DNA of 64,000 nt from Glycine soja (GCF_004193775.1 NC_041019.1:2177501-2241500); one strand, 5' to 3'. Positions 12,101 to 26,000 are shown, counted from the first letter of the stretch. The notes: generated from the letters alone by a model not told the origin. Translations and numbers: made by a program.

Positions 12101-14437
12101 ATATAAAAATTATACGAATAAGTAATTAGACCATAAATAAATAAATAAGGTCTAGTGCTAGCTTAGGCTTATTAGGTACCTTGAGCTGTGCCAAGGCCAG
12201 GGGAGTCTCAGTGAGGAACTTGATCGCAAGAGTCATTATGGTAGAGGTGGTCTCATAACCGGCGACGAGCAAAGCCAACAAAAAATCCACTATTTCCTCG
12301 TCGGAAAAGTGGTCGCCGGAGGCCAACAGTGCCCCAAGCATGTCATTCTTTTTCTCTTTGTCTTCATCATACTCTTTTCTCCTCTGCCTTACTACCAACG
12401 TTAGTGCCTCTGCCACCTTTGTTCTTGCCTGCAAATTAAGTCAATTCGTATCCACTATTATATATTTTATATGTAGAAATCAAAGACAATACCAAGAGGA
12501 GTATAATATTCATATATATATTATGTTCAACCAACTAAATTAAATTCTTTTAATATATTCACTAATTATATGTTATGCTATCACATATTAGTTAATATAA
12601 TTAGTATTAGAAATAAATGAGGAAAAAGAATATTAGCCCATAATAATAAAAAGGAGAGGGAAATTTAGGTACATGCACCTTGATGGCTCTGCGGTATGTG
12701 GTGGAGAAGAGAGGAAAAGGGAGAGTGAAGAATCCTTCAATCACAAGAACATACTCTTTTCTTAGATTCTCAGTCCATTCATCTGGGTCAAAGCTCATCA
12801 ACTGCTTCACCGTTAGCTCAAATGTTATCTGCAAGTAACCCAAAACAAGCAAAAGTTGTTTTGTCAAAAACAATTATCCATAATCATCTTCATCATCATT
12901 ACAAAAACGTTTTTAGCAATTTGGGGAATAAAAAGAAAAAAAACACGAGTTGTTGAAAAGGAATTAATAGAAAAGCAATCTCTCTTTCCACATGACTTAT
13001 ATTATATCATATATGCAAATATATTCATACATGTGCTGATGTGCATGCTCACCCTACATGATGATGACCAAATGTTTTATATGCAGAGTGTGATTATTAT
13101 CCCTTGCAGCCCAAAAACCTTTTCATTTAAGTTAACGTGATGTAAAGGCTCATGTGCAAGGAAATTGGACACATTGTACCGAACCATGGAATCTGAGTCA
13201 CCATCCCCATTTCCATCACGTACATCGCAATCACATGCTATAACACCCATATTACTTAAATTAATTAACAACTTTCTCCAATCAACCAATTGATTGAATA
13301 AAATATAACAAAAATACACTCAAACAGGGACAGAGAGAGAGAGAGAAAGCTTTAAAACTTTCCAGTGCTGGTTAGACACACAAAAGTTGCTAACTAGCTT
13401 TCAACTAAACAAGTAAACAAACAAAACTAGATCCAGATAATAAAATTGAAGTGCAGAAAGCCGGTACTGGTCCATCACTTCTCTCTCACTCACAACCCCC
13501 ATATGATATGATGATGGTGAGTGAACTAGCATGACTCGACCGATCCAGCACTGAGTTGACTCAGTAACTCATACATGTAACATGGTATTGCTCGATGATG
13601 ATAGTTTGGGAAAGTTAAAACACTCTTAACACTTACTCTAATCAGAATTAAAATTTCACACGACTGTAATTTTTACTGTAAAGTCAAGGTTTTTAAAAAA
13701 TGGTAAGCCTGGATAATTTTGGTCGTTTTTTAAATGTCTGAGACTGTTAATTATGATCACATCACTCACATTTATCTGTGGTATTAAATTTAAAAGTTTA
13801 CCTATTTTTATAGGTAAGAATCAACCAACAAAAATATAAGTAGTTTACCATAATTGATAACACTTGAAATATTTATTCTTCTTTACTTGTGGAAGTTTAT
13901 TCGAACCTTTTTTGCCTGGTCCATAAGAAAGACGCGGTTGGACCAGGCGTCCAAGTTGAGGCAGACGAGGCGGTCGATGTGGTGAAGAAGATGATCCTTG
14001 ATGATGGAGGAATTGGCCAAGCTCATCGTCAGAGAGTGCATTCTCTTGTGGAGACCACCTTTCATCAACAGAAGAGAGTGTTTTCCCAGCAGGTTCGATA
14101 TCGAACCGGGGTAGCTGCAATCCAACAGCTTCCCTTCGTTCTGCAGAATGAACCGGTTCACCTCCGGATCCGCCGAGAACACCGTCGCCTCTCCGAACAC
14201 GTGCGTCGTGAAGATCGACCCGTACCGCTCCACGCGCTCGTCGATGAACGGCTCCGGATTGTCGCTCTTGTACGCCGATATCAGTTGCAGCGTCTCGCCG
14301 ATCAACGGCAAGCCGTAGCTCCCCGGCGGGAGGCGGAGCTGCCGGCGGCGGAGGAAGAGGAGGAGGAGGAGGAGGACGGTGAAGAAGATGGCGGCGAACG
14401 AGAGGAGGAGTGTTGGCAAAGCTGGCAAAGAAGCCAT
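9174..14437 (-). CDS. CYP90A1: CYP90A1-type cytochrome P450 (CPD), brassinosteroid biosynthesis
   Basis: This is an ER-bound P450 acting at the C-3 oxidation step of brassinosteroid synthesis; CPD was first described as a C-23 hydroxylase. Exons in gene order: 14437-13907, 12828-12679, 12428-12180, 10082-9996, 9851-9773, 9684-9578, 9486-9353 and 9264-9174. They join in frame to 475 residues with all GT/AG borders, against 472 in Arabidopsis CPD. Visible marks are an N-terminal Leu-rich membrane anchor (about residues 5-29), the [14 protein letters not shown] hinge, I-helix AGYETT (283-288), K-helix ExxR (E343-R346), the NPWRW motif, and the heme loop [10 protein letters not shown] with ligand Cys424. 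The first two introns are about 1.1 kb and 0.25 kb; the third is 2.1 kb and holds no exon I recognise. The gene looks fully functional. Confidence 0.96.
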
Positions 14438-14560
14438 TGCTGTAACAGGGAAGAGAAGAGAAGAAGTTAAATAAAGGCGCTAAAGTGTGAATATGTGAGT
14501 AAATAAAAAGCAGTGAAGAGAGAGAGAAAGCGAAAGGGCATTAATGGAAGAGTGAAGGAG

Positions 14561-14566
14561 CGCACG
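14561..14566 (-). promoter_or_regulatory. Possible brassinosteroid response element (BRRE) upstream of CYP90A
   Basis: The minus strand reads CGTGCG, which fits the BRRE core CGTG(T/C)G bound by BZR1, about 125 bp upstream of the CYP90A start codon. Arabidopsis CPD is the classic BZR1-repressed target through such elements, so feedback control would be expected. A 6-bp match alone is weak; the support is its position and the known biology. Confidence 0.4.
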
Positions 14567-17500
14567 AGGGGGTAGGGGGGTTCCTGTGCTGTGTGTGCCC
14601 AATGATCAGACTCTAGAACCAGAAGAAAACCATGTCTGTGTGGGAAAAAGAAACAAACAAACAAAATTATCTCATCATATTTTTTTTCTTTTTAATTTCT
14701 ATATTCATTTTATAGGAGTATAATTTTCATATAGAAGTTATTTATTTTTTTTAATTCATTTATTGAGAAAAATAAAACTACATTACTGAGTATTGACTAC
14801 AGGTCGGCTCGGTAGGTGAAAAGAAATAAAAATAAATAAATAAAGAATAAAATTTTGAATTAAAATATATAAAATATAAAAATATGAATCTTGTATTATT
14901 TATTTTACAGTTTATTTCTCTCTTTTTTTCTTACAAACAAATTCATCCTACATATTTTTTTTCACATTTCTTTATCTATGAAATTAATGTGGAATCTAAA
15001 TTGCTTTATTTTTCTCTTTTGTATCGAAGGATAAGACTTTGGGTGAGAAAGGAAAGTATGGAAAACTTCCTCTTTTCTTATCTTTGTCTCCTATCTTCTT
15101 TTTTCTTTTTGCACTTTTTCATTCAAAAGGAATAAACCATTAAACACTGGATGAGCTGAAAGAGGACCGTGTATTGAATACCTGTACCAATTTGTTAAGT
15201 TGAATATCCATATTGCCTATGTACTTACTTGTTTTGTTCCTTTGGTGGGCATAGAAATAGTTTCAGTCAACTATTTTTTATTCTGGAACAATAAATATAA
15301 AGTATCACATTTAACAATGGATTGTGAGTAAATATGATTCTAAAGCATGGCTTTAGCACATGTTTAGTTTAAAATATTACATGTAACAAGTCATGTTTAG
15401 ACTTTAAATTTTTTAAATAAGTCAAACTTATTTAGGCAAAGTCTTGTTAGGCCAACTATTCGGTTGTATTTTTTCTTTTATATGTATATTTCATTATTTT
15501 GTAAGAAAGATAAAGGATGACTTATTTTCTGATTGTGTATATGGAATATACATCTTAGAGTCTTACGTTACTTCAACGTGTTTAATAATTGAATAGATGA
15601 AAGGAAATTGCTAAAGTTGATAATATATATGTATCGTATTTAGTTAATTAGAGAAGATGGGACGTTGTACTCTACTCAGAAGCAACAAATAATTTAACCC
15701 ATAACTTCATGTGATTCATGTCATATGGGAGTCAAAATTAATGGGCAATTTGTAGCAGACTATGATGCATGTAGCCCATGGATTATAAGTTAAAATTAAC
15801 TTACGTATAAATTAAAAAATATTTGTTAGAGAATGTAATTAATATGAAAAGGATTTTAACTTATTTCATTCGTTAATTTTTCTCTTATAAAAAAATTAAT
15901 CTAAACATAGTCTTAATAAACTTAGCTAGTATCTATCCCCTTCCCACAGTTAATTCGATGGGTTGCTATGATCATAAGTTATTCTTATTTTTTTAAAAAG
16001 CCAAAAATAAACTTTAAGTTTATTGCAACCAGCCCACAAGAGATCTGTGACGCAAGATTACACCGAAAGGCTTAAAAAAATAAACTGCTAGATAAAACTT
16101 TCAACAATTCTACAAATTAAATCAAAGCCTCATAAATTACTCTTAGATTTTATTTTCTCTACAAAGATTTTTTTTAAAATAAAATGTTCTGCTTTGAAAA
16201 ATTAATTAGTAGTTGTAGTTTTTGCTGGAAGTGACTAAAAATTAGAGAAATCCTCCCTTTCATTGTCAGGCATACGAGGTGATGAGTGATGATAATGTGT
16301 TGCTTCAACAGCATTTTCCCTATATGACTAAAAAACAAAAGGCATGGACCCCCCGTAAAGGGACATGAAGCCATTCACCCACTAGACAAACCCATGAATA
16401 TGGATGATGAAGCATTTTAGTTTTTAAATAATTAGATTACATGGCGAGTTATGCACAATATACAAATATATTTTTTATTTTTTAAATGAATAAATTTGAT
16501 TTCATCAATTTTATGTATTAAATTAGATTCTTTATTTTCAAATATGAATTATTCCTCAGAATTTCTTACCACCTCACTGTATTATATTTGCTATTTTAAC
16601 TTCAAAACACATTTTCATATATATATATATATATATATATATGCTTATTTTTTCCATTTAATTATTATATTTTCATATAAATACATTTTATTACTATAAT
16701 TATCATAATTATTATAAATCCATCAATTATTTAGTTAAATTATTACAATACCAAATATCATTACTTTTTTCATTTATTTTTCTTTTAAGACAAATATTTC
16801 TAGTTATGATTGTTAGATATTCCCTCTGATTTTAAATATTTTTTTTAACTAACTTCATCTTATTAAATACTAATATCTCTAAAATATAATTGATCTAATT
16901 GAGGTTTTGGATTCAACAACTATTTTTCTTTTATTTCTAATAACAAGTTTGGATGAATGATAAGTCGAAAAAAAATTACTCCCCTCTTCTCATTATATAA
17001 ATTACAGCAAATAACACTTTTATAAAATTAATTTTGTCATCAATAATTTATTTTTTATTTTGTTAACTAATATCATTAATATTTAATGGATGTGAGTGAA
17101 AAAAAATTAATATTTTGGAACAATTTTTTTATATGATAATTATTATAAGACAGGAGTAATTTTTAACTGAAATTAATGTAATTTAATATGATTAACTAAC
17201 CTTTTAATGGGATGAAATAACTTTTTTCCTTATAATTAAAACTGAAGTGAGTAATTGTGATAAATATTTTTATGATAATTAGTATTTAATTAATGATATT
17301 TTTATAAATGACATACACTTTTCCATTCAGTTGCTTCTAGGCTATATGACGCGTTGACATCAACATACACACTTCATTGGCTGTGTCTCAAATATGTTTA
17401 AGAATACTCTCAAGGGAATGTGGGCTATTTTGATTTAATGGACGGAGAGGAAGAACCTTCTGAGCACAACCCAGTGCGATCTTATACTAAATTAAAAATA

Positions 17501-19600
17501 GCATTGATTACAGTGAGGAGATCGATGATGCATTACATGTTGCATGGTGAAAGGATAAGGAATATATATACTGTAGTAGGTAGGTTAGTGGTTTAGAGAC
17601 AGATTAAGAGCCACGATTCGCGGGATTTGGACAAAATCCCACTTTGTTTTTTAGAGTTTCAAAATGTTAATTAAGATGTTCTCTCAAATCCAAGCTGCCG
17701 CCAGAATAAGAAAAGAATCCGGCTCTGGGTATTTTGGTAGTTGAAAGCGTGAGCAAGTCAATAGTAAATTGAACTTGTTATTGGAATGACCCAATAACAT
17801 CATAGGATAAATGGTATTTTGGTAGTTGATAACTAATAAATTCATCTTTTCAAACATAAAAAAATTTAAATTTTATTTTTAAATGTATAAAAAATGTGTT
17901 AAATTAGTTATATCATTAAATTTATAAAATTATTTTATCATTAAATTATAATATTTAATAACAAGTTATATTTTTTAAAGAATAATTTGTTAACTCATCA
18001 TTAAATCGCTTAAAAGATTAATTTGTTGTATTTTTTACATATTTATTTAAGGATTAAATTAAAAAAAAAATTATCATTGAGGAACTAATTTATATGACTT
18101 AGAATTTTTTATTTTCATCTTTAATGCTTCTTTGTTAAATTAAATTGGTTCTTTTATTAGTCTATTAAATTATATTAATTAACTTATTAACGTGACACAA
18201 ATCGTAGCGTATGTTTGTTTGTAAAAATTAACATTGTTAATGCAAAAAAAAATTGACAAAAATATAATAAAAACCTTCAAAGGGACTAAAGTGGATTTTT
18301 TAAAAAAATAATTGGCCGACCAAATTAAAACAAAATAAAAAAAGAAGAACCAACATTGTATAATATATATATCTTAAGATTGGACGCGAGTGTAAATCAA
18401 TAATATCTTATTTTTTTTATAGATTAGTAACGTGTTAGGAGGATTTTCCAAAATTAATTTTAATAATTATCTACACATAATACTTCTTTCGTCCTAAAAT
18501 AAATGTTATATTTAAAAAAAAGTTGATCCAAAATAAATATCTTATTAGTTTTCCAATGTTATACTACCTCTAATTCTATACATAAATAACAAATTGATTT
18601 TATTTTTCTAATTATAAGAAATAATAATTAATTTTTAAACTTATTTAAAGTCAAAATTATTTTATACTTTTAATTTATTGTTAATTCAATTTATTAGACA
18701 CTCACTCATTTGGATAATGGGTTTTTGAAATACAATTTAAATTTATAATATTAAATGTGATCATTACTTTTCTTAGTCTTGATAATATATTTTATGTTTC
18801 TTAAGTAGAATCAGGAGTATTATTAGTTTCCTTCTTTTTTACTAATTAATATTTCTAATAAGAGTCACTTTAATTTTTCAAAGTGATACTAATATTACTC
18901 TCTTTCAGTTATTTAATCAGGTTAATTTTGTACAATAATTATTTATTTTTATCCATTTATTAATTTTTCTTTATATAAAATAAATTAAGATGACCCTTGA
19001 GAAATATTACATGTTGTTGCACATGCACTTAAAGAAATACTATGATACTATTATAACATGTCCAAATGCCCATGTTTTTTTCCCAAGGCTGTACAGAAGA
19101 AGAGAAAAGAATGGAAGAAAATTGAAAAAAAAAAAACATTTAAATTAAAATAATGTGATGAAGGTATGACAACCAAACCAAGACTATCAGTTCGTTGGAT
19201 GCAATAGAAAGAAAATAAATTAAGATAAATTTTTTAACTTAAAAATAAAATATAAAAGTGTAAATTTTTTATTTTTACAATTCATTTATCTCTTTTTTAA
19301 TATATTTTTCTCAAACGAACATGACTTAAAAGTTCATTTTAAATGAATGAAATTGAAAGAAAAGAAAATTGAGAGGAAAGAAAAACAAACGTAACAAAAA
19401 AATTTTGGTTACAGATAAAATGAAGAATTTTTTTTTATAAAAAAATTAACTTCAAAAAATAAAAATTTAACTTTTTCTTTTTTTTACTTTCCTTTAATTT
19501 AAATTATTATTTTTATTCCCTCATTTCTTTCTCTCTCTACCAAAGATTAGGAATGCCTAGTTGAGTAATTCCCTTCCCGATTCCCCGTTGTGACCAGTTT
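14567..19600. other. Long AT-rich intergenic DNA with a (TA)n microsatellite
   Basis: After the CYP90A promoter, about 5 kb contains no exon-like frame, tRNA or bounded transposon that I can see. A pure (AT)n run lies at about 16617-16643. Much of 16.7-19.5 kb is low-complexity A/T-rich sequence of the kind left by old transposons. Confidence 0.5.
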
Positions 19601-19629
19601 GACAAGCACATGTCATTTCCTTGAGACGA

Positions 19630-19862
19630 TGACGTCAGAAGTCAACACAGATTGTCAGTGGTCAGCAACGAGACACGAGACCTGATCCTCATTCACACGT
19701 GTCTGCTTTCCTTCTTCCCACGAGTGGTTATGTTATGTCAGTCCTCGCACGTGTGCCCCATATTTTGTCAAATTTAGGGTTGTTCTTCTTATATTTGACG
19801 TGTAATAATCCACATATGTATATATGTCCATGTCCAACCATTATGCCTTGCAGCTTATAAAA
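19630..19862 (+). promoter_or_regulatory. Isolated promoter: CRE/as-1-type site, two G-boxes, TATA box
   Basis: In a GC-richer island the sequence shows TGACGTCA (19630-19637), two CACGTG G-boxes (19696-19701, with flank matching an ABRE; and 19748-19753) and a TATAAAA box (19856-19862). About 97 bp beyond the TATA box is an ATG at 19959. The spacing is that of a real plant promoter, and the G-boxes with flanks suggest ABA or light/stress control. It does not belong to CYP90A or LHCB4, the nearest genes on either side. Confidence 0.5.
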
Positions 19863-19958
19863 CCAAACTGGGAACAGCTTCACATGCAATGCAATTAGCT
19901 ACGCCATATTCGGCTACTGTCATTAATTATTCATTGCTTTTTGACGTTTTCTTCCACC

Positions 19959-20013
19959 ATGCATCTATTACTCATCTTCACTCACTCTGTTCTGCTTGTC
20001 ATTGCATTGCCCG
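19959..20013 (+). CDS. Possible first exon of an unidentified secreted small protein
   Basis: From the ATG at 19959 the frame encodes MHLLLIFTHSVLLVIALP, a good hydrophobic signal-peptide core, followed at once by a consensus donor (G|GTAAGA at 20013/20014). The ATG context is TTCCACCATGC. I could not find convincing later exons. One acceptor (TTTTAG near 20645) would add about 38 Cys-containing residues before a stop, but these match nothing I know. It may be a small secreted peptide gene, a non-coding transcript, or the front end of a lost gene. Confidence is low. Confidence 0.3.
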
Positions 20014-23000
20014 GTAAGAGTAAATTTTAATTGCTGTTATTTTTCACTCTACATATACGGTTATTTTCATTGTTTTTTTTATTTATTTATTTCCTTTATT
20101 GTAACCACTATTGGACTTTTCTTGCTAGCATCTTTCTGTAAGCTCTTATTTCACATTAAATGTCGTATATTTGTTGTTTATATGTAATAATTATATATCC
20201 ACCATGCGTACAACTAGAATGCCACATTAAAAGTCTTATTCTGGTTGGATTGATGATATATTTTTACACTTTTTGGTTAACACCTACTAGTAATGCATTT
20301 CTTTTAGCAGCTAGCTTAATTTGATGGTTAATGTCTCCAAACACTAATCCACTGTAAAATAATTTGGTATTGCAAGCAAAGATATTGAGGGTTTGCGTAA
20401 AGCTAAAACAAAATGACAAAGAGTGAACTAAAAACATCTCCCTCTTGGTCACACCTTCTCTATTAATTTTTAGGTACCAAAAGCACTGGATGAACTCTGA
20501 TTGGACAAGGATAATGGAAAAATACCTGCTTTTGTGCTCTTAAATAAACACCAATAATTATTCGAAGACTTTGTGATGAAACCAGTGATAATTCGATTAT
20601 CTTTATTGACATTAATTGCGGGCTAAATTACTGTTAATCTTTTAGGTTGTGGTTACTTTTGTCTGCAACTAATCATTTTCATTTGGACAAATCCTGGCTC
20701 AAAATTGCCGCTTATGGTCCTTTTGTGTCAAATCCTTTCGATCCAGCATTGCAAGCATTGAAAATTTCTTCCACTCTAATCATTCTTTAATCGACTATCT
20801 ATGTTATTCTCAAGCCTAAACCAATCAAGTTGGTCATCAATTTTTTTTACTATCACATTATTTATGTTATGGTCCTGAAAGAAAGTGATTAAAAGTTGAA
20901 AAGACTAAAGTACGTGGTTACAGTTTACTAGCCATCTTCTGATGACTTGCAAGATGCCTAAACATAAATGGGGGAGCAAAGGCTACAAAAGTGTACACAT
21001 ATGGCTTACGAGGTTCATCCATGGCCGGCAGCATGCTCTTTTCTCCCTTTTCCTTAAATAATCGAGTAGTAATAGTAATAGTCATTATGGTATCCTAATA
21101 TGCCATTCACATCTCTGACTATCATATCTGTAATGCTACTGGTGTCCTATCCATATGACTTTTATCAAGTGTACTTTTCTTTTTCTTGTTTTCAAATAAT
21201 TAGGATAATGATCCTCGAATATATATATATATATATATATATCAACACTAAGAAATTTTTTTATAACAAATGCTGGTGCGACCAAGTACAGATAGAAGAA
21301 AAGATTAAAGAGTTATATTATAATTTTGCCAGACTTTTTTGTAATATTAGCTTTTAATACATTTTTATCATATATTTTATGAAATACTTAATAATAATTT
21401 TGATATAATAAAAATTTAAGAGAATCTAATTTAATTAGGTAAATAAGATACGTGACTTATTATAAAATTTCTGACAATTTTCACGAATAAAAAAAAACTT
21501 TTAAAAACTTAGAATTTAGTTGTGAACTAGATAGGGGATTTAATTATTTGGGATGATGACAGCATTTGGAATTAATTACTTCAGTGTGAACTAAGCAAGC
21601 AAAAGCAAATAAATTCTAGATGGCCCGTGCAATCATAGGTGAATGTGTAGCCATTGTGGGAGGTATGGGATTTGACACAGGACTAAATTAATTATAGGTG
21701 AAATCATGATTAGCAGCGAACGAGCAAACACACCTGGAAAACAAAAATTAGACTAGAGTGGTGAGTGTGTAGCCATTGTGGGAGGTATTTCTAATTTCCT
21801 ATAATATTGACTTTTGCTTTTTGCTTCTTGCTTCATGGATGATGGCCCCAATCCCCATGCATGTAGTCCACTTTGGCATGTCCCTTGCAACCAAGGCCAT
21901 CAACATTTTTGACTTTATGGTGACACTCTCCGACACCCAACACGTGTGAGTGATGGCTTTAATTCATTCAATTTTTTATTTTATTTATAAGAATCAATTT
22001 GATTCAAGTTTTAACCCATCTTTGTTCCCACTCTTCTAGCTTTCTTCACAATCTATTAGTTAATTAAACAATGGTGATATAATGGGTTTGGAAAGTGGTT
22101 TAATTTTCATAATTAACTTTGTCCCTCTTTTTACAATAAGAAATAGTCCATGATCCATCCACTGTTCATGTATATTTTTTTTGATGAGTTAAAGCATATA
22201 ACAATACATGCATGGCGCATGTGAGGGTCAGAGTTAAGCTAAGGTACGGTACTGGCTTTACCTCATGTTAGTATGAGAGCAAATAACATTTTCCTGTTTA
22301 AGCGTGATCCTTCCTTTTGCCATCGTGCCTTTTATAGTAAAAAGTTGAGCAAGGTCACGTAAAAATGAAGTTAAGTTTCCTTTTACGCTTAAGAGTAAAT
22401 CTTGTACTCTTGTTGGTTCTTTAAAGTTAAATGAGTGGTTGTATAAGAGTATATTTGGAAACACGACCTACACCCAGAAAAGTTAAGTTCATGACATGAA
22501 AAATGCAAAAGTTAGAACTAATAGAGTTAAAAAAAAGAAAAAACTAAAAGAGTTTTCTTTGATGTGAAAAAACACATTGGTGACCCATTTCCAAGCAGGC
22601 ACTAAGTTCTTTCAAAAAACGTGGTTAAATAATTAGTTTATTAAATATATAAAATAATTACTATATTTATTATTTAAGAATTTTATTATAAAATTAATCT
22701 CTCAAAGATTTAATTTATCATTAAATAAATATTTTCTTATGTTATCACGTCAATTCTTTTGGAAGAATGAATATAATGATGCATTTTAGATTTTTTAGAG
22801 ATTAATTTGGGGATTTTTAAGATCAATGTGATGAGGTTTTAGATTTTAATTTGATAATTAAATGTTTTAGAACATTGAAGTGATAACATGCAAAACTTTT
22901 AGAGACCAACTTATAAATCTTATCATTTGCTCTTGGTGGTGGGCATGGATTGGACAGGTTCTCAACTTCATGGGCTTCATTTGTCAATGAATTTAAATTC

Positions 23001-26000
23001 TGATATTTGGGCTTCATGGACCCAGTGACCAGATTGTGGGATAATACTGATCAAATGAGTAGAGACTCTTACCTTCTGAAAACTTTAATAATGATTTATG
23101 TAATTATGTATCAGTTCATAGTTTTGTTTTCCTTGTCTGTTACCGTGTTAGGCCAATATAGGAAGAAAAGTAAAAACAAAAAAACCATCATAGGTAACAG
23201 ACTAACGAAGACTGCGTATGCAACATTAACATCAAGGCAACTTACATAATACAAGTACATAACAGCATCAAGAATTCAATCATTTCCGTATTAACATAAA
23301 GCCTTGCAGTTTAGCTGTACAACTTTATAAAGTTGGCCACAGATGTTACTAGTAACCTCACTTTATAGACACTGTCCAAACATATACACATGAAAAAAAA
23401 AGAGATTTTCAGGTCAAATCACAAGGCAGCAACATTATCACTATGCCAGGGCTCACACTTTAAACTTTTACACATAACATCTTAATATAACTCACAGTAG
23501 ACTACTAGACTTTCTCAAACTCTAATAAAACTTAAACTTTCGTAACATCCAAATTTTACACACCATTATAATATGCAAAGATTTTTTGTGTGTAAAGTGA
23601 CGACAATGAAATTTGAACTGAAAAGTACCATACAAATTACTCAAACTCTAACAAATAAGTCGATCCTAGTGGATTATGTGGGGAGAGTTACGTGCAATCA
23701 TATTAAGGTAGTGTTAGGGATGAAAATAAATGAAGTGTGAGTAATGAAAAGGAATGAAAAAAGATGAAAGAAAATAAAAAGTGAAATTGTTTGATTAAGA
23801 TGAAAGAGATTATAAAAGAGATGAAAGATTTGAATCAAAATAGAGGTGAATAATAAAAAGAAAAATTTAAAAAGATAGAGATAAAACAAATATCCATTTT
23901 ATCTCATTATTTACCTAATGGATACATAACCTTTATGATAACAAGATAATCAATTATGTAACTCACTCAACAATAAAATGTTTTAATCCAATGTCATATC
24001 TAATTGACTATGTTATAAACATAATTGATTATGTTGACAACCTGAAACCAACTCTATCAAATTTAAAAGTTTTAATAACTTACATAACTAGTTATGTGAA
24101 TAAGATAATTAATTATGTACAAACCAAATTGTTCAATTCCAATGACAAGCTAATCGGTTATGTTATAATCATAATTAATTATGATGACAACTCGAGATGA
24201 ATTCTATCAAATTCAAAAATTATAGTGACACAAGTCTTCTTTATGATAATTTTGAAAGGATATAATTGTTTTTAACCCGCTAACATAATTTATTCTCTTT
24301 CGTCTCATTTTAGGTTGAAAATTTTATCACATGGAATCCACAATTCTTAAAAAAATTACACCACACATTCACCCCAAACAAATAGCCATCAAACAACCTT
24401 CATCCCTAAAACACCTTAATTTCAATTGCATCTCATGTTCACCCTCTTAAACCAAACACACCTTAACCTTCATTCTCTACCGTTCTGGTTACATTTTTAC
24501 CTGTCTGCCTTCATATGTGAAAAAGTGCATAAATGTCAGACGAATATAAAAAACTGTGAAAAAGAATGACAGGTGATCATGCATAGTATCGCTTCTTTTT
24601 TTTTCATCTTTTAACAGTTGGTAGGATACATGGTGCCAGACAAGAATCTCTGAACAAAAAAGTCCATAGTACTATCATCACGTGCTATAACATCACCATA
24701 CAAACCATGATACAAAAGAAACAAGAAGCAAGTCAACAACAATTTGAAGGTATTCCTACTCCCAGCAATAATGTTGATTTCTTCTTCTGTTCATCAACCT
24801 GATTCGTGAGAAATAGGGTACGGCAGGCAATCCAGGACAAAGGAGCAAAAAGCAATCACCACAACTTTATGTGCATGTTCATACTGTTGCAGACATGCAC
24901 TTGAAGTTCTTTTTCCTGGCCCGTGTGAAGCTTTTGATATAGTGAAGCCCTTGTAACCGTTTCTCTTGAACTTTAAACAAGGGGGAAAAAAGAATAAGAA
25001 AAGCTGCAGACATAAAAAATTGAAATGAATGTTGTGATCAAGCATCATGACACACGCATCGCACACAAAGCAAGTAAACTGTTTAATTGTCTCTGTGCTT
25101 TATAACAGAGGAAGGAAACGCTTCAATAACTCACTATTGCACAGAAACAAGAATTCGTGAAAAACACATACATTAGTAGACACATTGCAACAAATGATAT
25201 ACTCAAAGCAGAGATGATAAACGCGATTACAATCAGACTGCTTGGTTTTAGACTTTTAGTTTGAACATTGTAATGAATAATACATCATTGTATATTTAAC
25301 TGACCTAAAAGTTCAGGGTAAAAGTGCCATCTGAACAATAGCTTAATCTTTTTTTTTTTTTAAATTGAAACTATCAAACTATCTTAATTATTATGAACTA
25401 TAATCATTTGTACCTTACATTTGAAATTTGCTCTGCTTTATTTTCTGCCTTGAACCATTTGCAGCTCTCTTACCAAAATTAAACCTTGCCGTGCATGAAT
25501 TAAGGAGTTTCTAGTGCTTTTCTTATATAACTATATACTCAAGCACGTAAAGTTAGCAAAATAAACGAGAAAAAGATAGTATAATTCATTTATACCCTGT
25601 AAGGCTATGAAGGACTAGAAATACATAACGATGCATTAACTATACCTTCATCCATCAAATGAACCAATTTATTGGGCTAGACTCTAGAGGACCAAGACAT
25701 TATCTTCCCTCACCAACCAATTTCAAAATACTTAGGTAGAGGATATTGGTTTTTAACAATGAACTATAACAACCTTCTTCTCTTTCCAATTCTCACATTG
25801 GTCGAGATCATCCCAATGGCATAACCATTAGATGATGAACAATAACGTGAGGTAGAAAAACCACATCTTTATCCACAGAGCTCTGGTATGTGAGTCATTT
25901 TATAGTTGATAAAAATCTACCTCCAATTCATTACTATAATATCACAGAATTCTTGCCTGCAGCAATTGCACAATACTTATTCAAATGATTTTCCAAGAAA

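Noticed and set aside
13551..13566. Short palindrome ACTGAGT..ACTCAGT in CYP90A intron 1
   Set aside because: Only 7-bp arms; expected by chance in a window this size.
13889..14470. 193-codon open frame on the + strand
   Set aside because: It is antisense to CYP90A exon 1, which has clear P450 sequence on the other strand; its Glu/Arg-rich protein is a shadow of the GC-rich exon.
16617..16643. (AT)n microsatellite, also at about 21219-21242 and 44572-44596
   Set aside because: Ordinary plant simple-sequence repeats; noted for completeness but not remarkable.
22258..22464. 68-codon minus-strand frame
   Set aside because: No similarity recognised and no splice or promoter context.
24794..25066. 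90-codon minus-strand frame with exon-like composition in its second half
   Set aside because: No recognised family, no clear partner exons, and no promoter upstream; could be non-coding.
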